DNA of 64,000 nucleotides, from NCBI GenBank assembly GCA_030248065.1, contig JASAMV010006278.1:1-64000 (forward strand). Reading direction: 5' to 3'. The notes under the pieces are model-generated. The model did not search any database. It was not told the DNA's origin and saw nothing but the letters and a program-made list of their open reading frames with translations. Shown piece after piece: positions 56,712 through 64,000 of the stretch. The translations under genes and the position numbers were made by a program. The stretch comes from Rhynchonema sp. JSB1_4 (Eukaryota; Nematoda; Chromadorea; Monhysterida; Xyalidae). The first letter of the stretch is position 1. Every line of letters starts with the position of its first letter.

Positions 56712-57543
56712 AAACAAACCTCCAATGTGTTTTTTTTCATATTAATTGTTGATAATTGTTAATGCAGTTCGCAGTGCAGTGAAGTGAACTGATGCTTCAT
56801 GATGCCGGTGTTTTTGTTTGATGTGCAAACCAATAAATTCGCGGGCTGCGCCCTTTTGACTTCGTTCATCTTCGGTATTTTACGGCAATGTAAAAAGAAC
56901 AGACAGACATACCTTCACAACATAATGTAACCAACACGTAAATTGACAAGAGAGAACAAAAGAAGATTCCCGCATTTCCACGAAAACAGGTTTTAGAGAA
57001 AATTTAGTGAGTGACTGAAACCACGTTGTAATCGTTTACGTTTTGGTATCCATCTGCAGATTCGCTAAATTTCAGCACGCACAACTGGAAATGAGTTACC
57101 GCAATTGTTCGAAAGGCAGAACCGAGCGTTAGCAACTACACAACAGACAACGAAGAATTTTTATGAATCGTGTTACTAACTACTTCGGTTCCACACGCAA
57201 AATTATCTTCAGTCATGCAATACCCTGGCAAAAATTCACAAAATCTACAGCTAAAACGGTTATTTAGCACTGCACGACCGAAAGTAGGCAGGCAAGCAAC
57301 TGATTCATAGCGCTTGCTCCGTAGATTTTATGGCTTATTACGCAGGAGAAAAGACGAACATTTTTGCACGAAACAGAGCAAACGTCATAAAAACCATAAC
57401 AAGAACACGCCGTGACACAACAGCGTGTATGCGTGGCATATTACACGATTGGATTGGTTTGTTTGTGTATGAGAGTGAATCAACAGCGAAAATCAACAAG
57501 ACGAATGCACACAACAATCTTGATTCATACATAAATGCACTCG
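56712..57543. other. Convergent intergenic region DENR / Sm D3
   Basis: Contains the 3' ends of DENR (+) and Sm D3 (-). A 134-codon + frame at 57330 is the antisense shadow of the Sm D3 Gly-rich tail, not a gene. Confidence 0.6.
56832..56837 (+). terminator. Poly(A) signal of DENR
   Basis: Canonical AATAAA 121 nt after the DENR stop codon. Confidence 0.55.
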
Positions 57544-60500
57544 CTAACGACCACCGCGGAATCCGCCCCCGCCGCGGCCACCGCCACCGCGTCCGCCGCC
57601 GAAACCGCGACCGCCGCCGCCACCTGCAAAATTATATGTATGCGACTTGTGGTTCGAAGTTATTAAGTTCAATTTTCTTGTTCCACAGCGTGTTGCAAAA
57701 ACGTTTGGCACTCATGCTGCTGGGTGGCTGTTGATTAGTGGATCGAGTGAAATAAAACTTCCGACCGAGGTCGTCAAATAGAAACAACTCCGGTATCAAA
57801 TTTGGCGACCGGAGAGAGGACGGGATGATCTGCTTTGGTGACATGACTTTTTGGGATATTGTAAGATCTACTGACGCCGCATATTTGACCAAAGGAAGTG
57901 GTTCACTGAATGTCTGGGAGCAACGCCCACGCACGGTAGATAACGGTGGCATCAGCGAAGAAGCCTTGAAGTATCTCTCGATGCAAAAATGACGTGACCA
58001 GGCCAACCCTAATTTATGATCCGATCCCAAAACATATTTTAATACGCCTCTGTCAGCCTGGTGCTCCCACAACAGCCCCGAATAAGAACACAAATGTGCA
58101 AACATACGTCCACGGAACGCGCCACCCCTGCCGCCCCGTCCGCCTCTGCCGCCAAACGCCGCTGTGGCCATCGCTGCGGCTGACTTTGCTTTGCCGATGT
58201 TTTTGAACATCGGGGCATTCTTCAGCATATCGGGCAGGATGAGGAATCTGATTTTCGAGCCGCGAATGAAGACGTTTTCGAGTTGTGCCACTCGACCGTC
58301 GCGATACGTGACTGAGATGTCGGATAACTGACAGTTCATGTTGTCCTCGGCTTCGACCAGCTTGCCGCGGTACACTTCGCCTACAAAATGGACAATCAGC
58401 TTTGAAACCACGCACAGCAAAACTACTCGTCTGATGATAGAAAGAAGTCACGATTAGAACACTCAACTCACTCAGAAACTGGAACCCGACCGACCGCGGT
58501 AGGTGTTGTCCGATCAATCAAAAGGGTATTTTGGCGTTTTTTAACAACATTGACCTAACACTCGGCCCGGCTCGGTTGAATTTGGTACAATGGAGCAGGA
58601 GCGGGGGCACCTGGGTACAGGTACCCCCCGAAAAGTCACGAAAAGGGATACCTAAATCGCGACTTTCACTCTCGAACACTTCAAAAGTAAAAAAATCGCG
58701 CGCTTCGCGTGTCAAACACATGCATTTTGGAGCAAAAAAGTCAAAATGTAAAGGAGCAAAAATGCCAAACACAAACATTTTCACTGATGTGGGATTTAAC
58801 CGGCACGGTGCCGAATTTGAACAAGCACAGTGGCGTGGGGTACCTGGGTACACGCACCCCCTCAGCCGCTCACAAACAGGACCCCCAAAATCGCAAGATT
58901 TTGGCTCCCGAACACTTCAAATGTCAGAAAATCGCACTATAGTTTGTATCGGTACAGCAGCTCTTCACATACCTTGTTAATCAAACCAGAGATTAGGATG
59001 GGGCCGGGTAACCTCGGCCCGGCCCGCTCAGGCATTTTTAGGGATATTTCTGGGAATAATTTTTCAGATTCGGGCCAGTGAATTAATAGAGCCGGAGCCC
59101 CCCCCCGGAATAGAGCCCCCAAAATGGGGTCAGTAAATTAATTGAGCATACCCGATACTTGGCAAATGCCGAGACCCGATAGTTCATGAAAAAAAGCCGA
59201 TACTCGATACTTCGAAAATAACCCGATAACGCCAAAATACCCACAAAAACGCCGTTTTTATGGCACACGCGCGCAAATAATTTTTTATAAAAATCTTGCT
59301 CTGTTGTTGTGTCATGCAACGTGAAAACAGCTGACCAACACACATTAAAAAAATTGTAGTTCGTAAAACAGTGAACATCTGGAAAGCTGTTTTGGAATCG
59401 CGAAAAGTGTAATACCCGATACCTTGGAACATGCCGATACCCGATGCCCCACACTTTTTGGGTGCCAATACCCGATACCTTCCGATCCCTACTTAGGGGG
59501 CTCTATTAATTCACTGACACTTTTTGGGGGCTGTATTACGGGGGGCTCTATTAAATCACTGACCCCTTTTTGGAGGGCTCTATTCTCGGGGGCTGTACCG
59601 CAAAAACCAAAATACAGCCCCCCGAATAGAGCCCCGAAAAAGGGGTCAGTGAATTAATAGAGCCCCCAGTGTAGTGGCTGGGGGGAGGGGGGGATTCCCC
59701 CCTGAAGAGAGTGTCCTTGCAACCACCCCTTGGGGGGATGGGGGAAGGGTAAGTACCTACCTTGCAACCACCCCGGAGGGTAGCTTGCAACCATCAATTT
59801 ATGGTTTTTATGGGCAAAAAAGCGTGTTTTTCGACCTCAAAACGCGCAAACCTCCATATAATAGGTGTTTTAGGGAAATTTTCGGTCAAAATGGAAAAAA
59901 GTACTAATTTTTCGGCCAAATTTGCAGTATAATGCATGCAAAAAACACCCTTTTTTCGGACCTCAGCTCAGGGGTACCTTGCAACCATCTGGATCCATCC
60001 CCCCAAAGGTACCTTACAACCATTTGCCTGCCACTACACTGGAGCCCCCAACAAGTAAACTCTTCTATACTATGCAGTTGTGTATTAAGGCTTGATAGTT
60101 GTGCACGGGTACATTATGCAGGTTGGTTGTTCGTTTAGACCATATAATACGCCTCTTATTGATGAATAGACACCAGAGGTCGCAATCGGGCCGGGTTTGG
60201 CCGGCCCGAGCCCCCGAATCTCGGGCCCGGCTCGAACCCCCAACATGGATTTTTTTTAACCAAATTTAGTAGCTTTTTAGCTACTAAATTTTTTGAAAAG
60301 CTAGTTAATTTTCAAATTTAGTAGCCTAAAAGCTACTAAATTTTGTATGTTGGCCAAAAAAGCTAGTAAATTGGCTTTTCAGCGGCAAAAAAGCTACTAA
60401 ATTTTTGATTTTACTAGCTTCTTGCTACCAGCCCATTTTGAAAAAATAAACCCTGACCCCCAAATCTCCGGCCCGGCCCGAATTTTTGGCTCAGATTTTA

Positions 60501-61588
60501 ACCCAATTTTTGTCATAATTTTTGCGATTTGTTTGAACCTATTTTTTGGTTGAAAATTCATTGTTTTCCATGAAAAAGTCGTCAGATAGACAATACTGAT
60601 CACTTAGTTGCCGAATCCGTCAGAAATTTTAGTATTTTTTGACAAAAACAATCCATACTTTTTCACTAAAATAAGTCACTTCAGAAGCGTCGGGCCGGGC
60701 CCCGACCCTCCGAATCTCCGGGGCCGGCCCGGCCCGATTGCGACCTCTGATAGACACGAATGAATAATGCGATCATAGGCGAAAAACATCCTTTCAAGCC
60801 CCTCTCTGGTGGTTTTTAGGGGTACCGTATTGTCGGAAATAGAACCCCCCCATTAATTGACCCCCCATTAATTGAACCCCCCCTAAATGGCTCGAAATCA
60901 AAAATAGAACCCCCCATTAATTGACCCCCCCATTAATAGAACCCCACCCCCAACCTTCACCGTACCACAGACTAGTGGTACGGTAAGGCTGTGCTGTTGT
61001 GTCAAACGTTGTTTAAGCTTGCGTACACAACAGAATACAGCTTTTTAAGCATAATAGCTGCTGTTAAAGTTGAACAATACCGAAAACAAGCCATTTTTAT
61101 GGGCATCAGTAACAACGATTTTTTTCGTCGGGGGCCAAATGAAAAATATAACCCCCCCAATAATTGACCCCCCCATAAATTGAACCCCCCCAAAATGACC
61201 CCAGTGAAAAAATAGACCCCCCGGGTTCTATTTCCGACAATACGGTATTTCAGGGAACAATTTTTCAGATTCGGGTCAGTTAAAAAAGGGAGCCCCCCGG
61301 AATAGAGCCTCCCCAATGGGGTCAGTGAATTAGAGCCTCCTGTATTTAGGTTTTTATTTTTTACGGTACCCTCTGCGCGACCCGCGACGCGCAACTTTTT
61401 TGGAGATTTTTGGTCAGACGCTTTTGGCTTCCGACCCCGCCCGACCGAACCCGATCCTAATCTCTGTGGATCAAACCAAGACGTGCGTGGATGAAAAAGG
61501 AAAATGACGACAAACCTGTTGAAGTTTCCAACGTGATAATGTGGCCTTCGGCCTCATGCAGCACTTTTATAGGCACGCCAATCGACAT
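57544..61588 (-). CDS. SNRPD3: Small nuclear ribonucleoprotein Sm D3, 3 exons, 141 aa
   Basis: Core spliceosomal protein of the heptameric Sm ring around U1, U2, U4 and U5 snRNAs. Exons, 5' to 3': 61588-61516, 58380-58108, 57623-57544. Both junctions are in phase. Exon 1 reads [20 protein letters not shown], near identical to known Sm D3 starts. Exon 2 gives the rest of the Sm fold: [40 protein letters not shown] and [20 protein letters not shown]. Exon 3 encodes the Gly/Arg-rich tail ([16 protein letters not shown]), the usual site of arginine methylation. Intron 1 is 3,135 bp and filled with transposons, including families A, E and H. Confidence 0.96.
58525..59666. repeat. Degenerate repeat mosaic in Sm D3 intron 1
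   Basis: Contains worn pieces of several elements: AGGGTATTTTGGCG (also in family C bodies), CTGGGTAC / GTACCCCC words, GGCCCGGCCC, and iterated GGGGCTCTATTAATTCACTGAC units in both orientations (59085-59130, 59498-59662). Limits of single elements could not be fixed. Confidence 0.55.
59667..60041. mobile_element. hAT-like family E in Sm D3 intron 1
   Basis: Ends CAGTGTAGTGGC and GCCACTACACTG (the right copy reads TGCCACTACACTG). Flanks GAGCCCC on both sides, a 7-8 bp duplication blurred by a C run. The subterminal word is AGGTACCTTGCAACCA. Confidence 0.72.
60174..60749. mobile_element. hAT-like family A, copy 5 (empty F site)
   Basis: Ends CAGAGGTCGCAATCGGGCC and its inverse; perfect duplication ATAGACAC at 60166-60173 and 60750-60757. 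It carries the family body without the F insertion found in A1. It therefore shows the pre-insertion state. Confidence 0.9.
60825..61245. mobile_element. TA-target element family H, copy 2
   Basis: Perfect inverted ends CCGTATTGTCGGAAATAGAA at both sides, with TA at 60823-60824 and 61246-61247. The surrounding GGGG-TA-TTTC sequence matches an uninterrupted relative near 28290 (inverted). The subterminal word is CCCCCATTAATTGACCCC. A TA duplication suits a Tc1/mariner-type mechanism (inference). Confidence 0.78.
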
Positions 61589-62820
61589 TTTGCATTTATT
61601 AGACTGAAAACAAGTGTATTTGAAAGCTAAACCTTTTCACTTGCTCTACCAACTTCAGGTATTTAACTTTAACTGTGCTTCTGCTTTTCTGCTTGCTTTG
61701 CTTTTTTGCTTTGATTTGTTTTGTTTGCGATTTGACTTTCTCTTTAATTTTCGAAACGTTTTGAAATCAGCGACTGACACGGCTCAACGATGGACCGCAG
61801 TTTGGTTGAATTAAAAATTAAAATTTGTCCATAAACCGTAATCAACGCCTTGATTTCGCCGAAAATTTATATTTTAAAGTTCTTCAGAATTGCCTTCAAC
61901 ACCAAACGAAATCACACTCGAAATCCAAATCATTTTTGTGCTGCAGTTTTGCCCTGATGAGCGATCCTGTTGGGTCAATCGGCTTTGATCGGTTTCGAAG
62001 CAGAATGCGCGAGTGCTAGGGGTCGATGTTTCAAGGGCTTTCACCTCAGCCCGAGCTCTGGTCATCAAAGACATAGAAAAACAGAAGGACGGGACTTGCA
62101 ACCGTCTGAGGCTTTCACCTCAGCCCGAACTCTGGACATCAATTATACAAGAACGTGATATGGCAAAGATTATTCATGACGTAAAATTATAATCTTTGCC
62201 AATTAAAAATGGGCGAAGGAGCAAAAAACACTCAGCTAACTAAAAGCTTTTGGCCGCGCATGAATTGCCATGCACGAGAAAATGACGCAAAAGTGTAGCA
62301 TGTCAGGCAGGACTGAAAATGATAGCAACACCAACAGCTGAAACGAAGCTGAAAACAAATACATGGCACTCTCCGGTCAGGCAACCGCAACACGAACATT
62401 GAAGTCAGTCCTGTCTGACACACCACACTCTATCTTGACTAAAAATTATGTCATTCGTATTCGAACTCCAATAAAAAATGCTGTGAACCAAAAAATGCGT
62501 GTCCGCACGTATCCATTCTCGGGTGCGAAAAAGAATTCAACAATTGGACCGGTTATTCTCAGTAAAAGAGAGAGACTGATTTTTCAGCGTGAGAGGAGAC
62601 GCAGAGATAAAAGGATTCGTAACCGGCCCGACCCCCGACCCGACGGACCAAAACTCCGGCCGGCCCGATTTGAAAGTCCAAAATCGCGACCCAGCCCGAG
62701 CCTAAGGTCGCCCCGACCCGAGTTTGGGTTCAAAGGAAAAAATGGTCAAAAAAGCCAAAATTTCCAAAAATTTTCTTGGAAAACCATGTTCATGTTATTC
62801 GGTTTCTGTGAATCGGGTCC
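61589..62820. other. 5' flank of Sm D3 and intergenic
   Basis: The Sm D3 promoter side is T-rich (61650-61760). A direct repeat containing CTTTCACCTCAGCCCGA occurs twice, at ~62036 and ~62110. A frame beginning at 62363 is not recognised. 62620-62720 is a worn family A-like GGCCCGACCC stretch. Confidence 0.45.
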
Positions 62821-62828
62821 ATCAGATC

Positions 62829-63228
62829 CAGTGTAGTTCCTGGTCCGGAGGGGGAGATAGCGGACCCCCCGTTTTTTTCGGAGGGGGAGATAGTGTACCC
62901 CCGAGGGGGGGGAAGGGGGGGGGGGGAAGACCCAAATTCGGGAAAAAGTCACTTTTTGAGGTAGAAAATTTGACCTACTTTTGCCCCTTTTTCGAAAAAA
63001 TTCTTCATAAAAAGGGTATTTTGGCGACTTTTGAGAACATTGACCTGAAAATCGCACATTTTAAGCCTAAAAATACCCATTTTAGGCCTAAAAATGGCCA
63101 TTTTAGGCAAAAATTGGGGGAGATAGTGTACCCAGAGGGGGAGATAGGGGGATAGTGTACCACCCGAGGGGGAGATAGCGTACCCGAGGGGGGGGGACCC
63201 CCCCCTCCCCCCCCCAGGAACTACACTG
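62829..63228. mobile_element. hAT-like family C, copy 3
   Basis: Ends CAGTGTAGTTCCTGG and CCAGGAACTACACTG; perfect duplication ATCAGATC at 62821-62828 and 63229-63236. The subterminal word is GGGGGAGATAGTGTACCC. Confidence 0.9.
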
Positions 63229-63239
63229 ATCAGATCCCA

Positions 63240-64000
63240 CAAAAATGTTCGTATACCGTATTCCCTAAAATAGAGCCCCCAAAAATACAGCCCCCCTAAA
63301 AGGGGTCAGTGAAAAAATAGAGCCCCCAAAAATACAGCCCCCCCCCAACTTGGAATTCCCCCGCTTGGGGGTCGTAAAGTGAAGTTCCTGTATAAGACAC
63401 CTTGTGTACAACGTTTGTGGTTGAGTGTATGATGACGTAAAGCCTTTTATGGAAGATCTGCACCTAAAAACACTCAATAATGACCAGTAACACCCTGACA
63501 GAACTCCATTTTAGGGGTATTTTTGGAACATTTTTTTGAGATTTTGGGCAGCGAAAAAATACAGCCCCCCCAAAAAAATACAGCCCCCCTAAAAGGGGTC
63601 AGTGAAAAAATACAGCCCCCCTTGTATTTTAGGTTTTACGGTACTCTGCGCGAAGCGCAATTTTTTGGAGATTTTTGGTCAAAAAGGCGTTTTTGGCTTG
63701 AAATTTGAGCAATCCGGACCAGATGTGGGAATCGGGCCGGCCGGGCCCGGCCCGAACCTCGGGGCGGGCCGGGGCGCGGTTTTCCGCCCGAACGGTCGGG
63801 GCGGGCCGGGCCGACTTTTCGGACTGTCGGGCCGGGCCGGGCCGGGGTGGCCGGCCCGAAAAGGCCCGACATCATCGAATTTCAATAAAAAATCGTGATT
63901 TTTTAGGCTAAATTTGCCAAAATTTCTCGCGATTCTGCAAATAAGTACCGACTTCCACTATTATCAGGTATTTCTAAGCCAAAAAACAGTAATTTTTGCA
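63240..64000. repeat. Repeat-rich end of window
   Basis: 63255-63645 has ATAGAGCCCCC / ATACAGCCCCC units between TACCGTATTCCCTAAAAT and an inverted ATTTTAGGTTTTACGGTA, probably another TA-type element. 63730-63860 is a GGGCCGGGCC array of family A type, cut by the window end. Confidence 0.5.

Noticed and set aside
57330..57734. 134-codon frame on the + strand
   Set aside because: Its Arg-rich half is the antisense of the Sm D3 Gly/Arg tail exon (57544-57623).

Overview
The window is eukaryotic and almost certainly from a nematode. Genes are split by many introns with GT...AG ends. One gene ends in a DB module, a cysteine-rich domain known essentially from nematodes, and starts with a ShKT domain. 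A thaumatin-like protein and an invertebrate-type troponin T are also present. The species is not evident from the sequence. Long repeat-rich introns argue against a compact Caenorhabditis-type genome.

Layout. 464-2671 (+): EGF-repeat single-pass membrane protein. 3304-10497 (-): secreted ShKT/Pro-rich/DB-module protein, 14 exons. 14319-19395 (-): troponin T, 12 exons, with a complete thaumatin-like gene (15155-16022, +) nested in its last intron. 19396-34040: gene-poor, repeat-rich stretch holding one possible novel spliced gene (24179-26679, -) and a nest of DNA transposons (26866-32069). 34041-45887 (+): SERCA calcium pump, 21 exons. 49514-54308 (+): polypeptide N-acetylgalactosaminyltransferase, 11 exons. 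54962-56711 (+): DENR, 6 exons. 57544-61588 (-): Sm D3, 3 exons, with a 3.1-kb transposon-filled first intron. 61589-64000: more transposons.

I assembled the exon models by hand from reading frames and splice sites. For troponin T, the thaumatin-like gene, ShKT/DB, SERCA, GALNT, DENR and Sm D3 every junction keeps the reading frame and the protein matches its family from start to stop. The EGF gene has one unresolved phase break. Troponin T and SERCA both serve muscle calcium handling, DENR and Sm D3 are housekeeping RNA factors, and GALNT is a Golgi enzyme. I see no operon-like arrangement.

The most notable non-genic content has three parts. (1) Several families of short non-autonomous hAT-like elements end in CAGTG or CAGAG. 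Most have perfect 8-bp target duplications, they are nested in one another, and the window also holds paralogous empty sites. (2) A 10-mer, TGATGTTTCA, recurs in introns, mostly in the sense of the host gene and often within 6-22 nt of the 5' splice site. (3) The 5' splice sites follow a loose GTNNGT pattern in which +5 G is kept but +4 A often is not.
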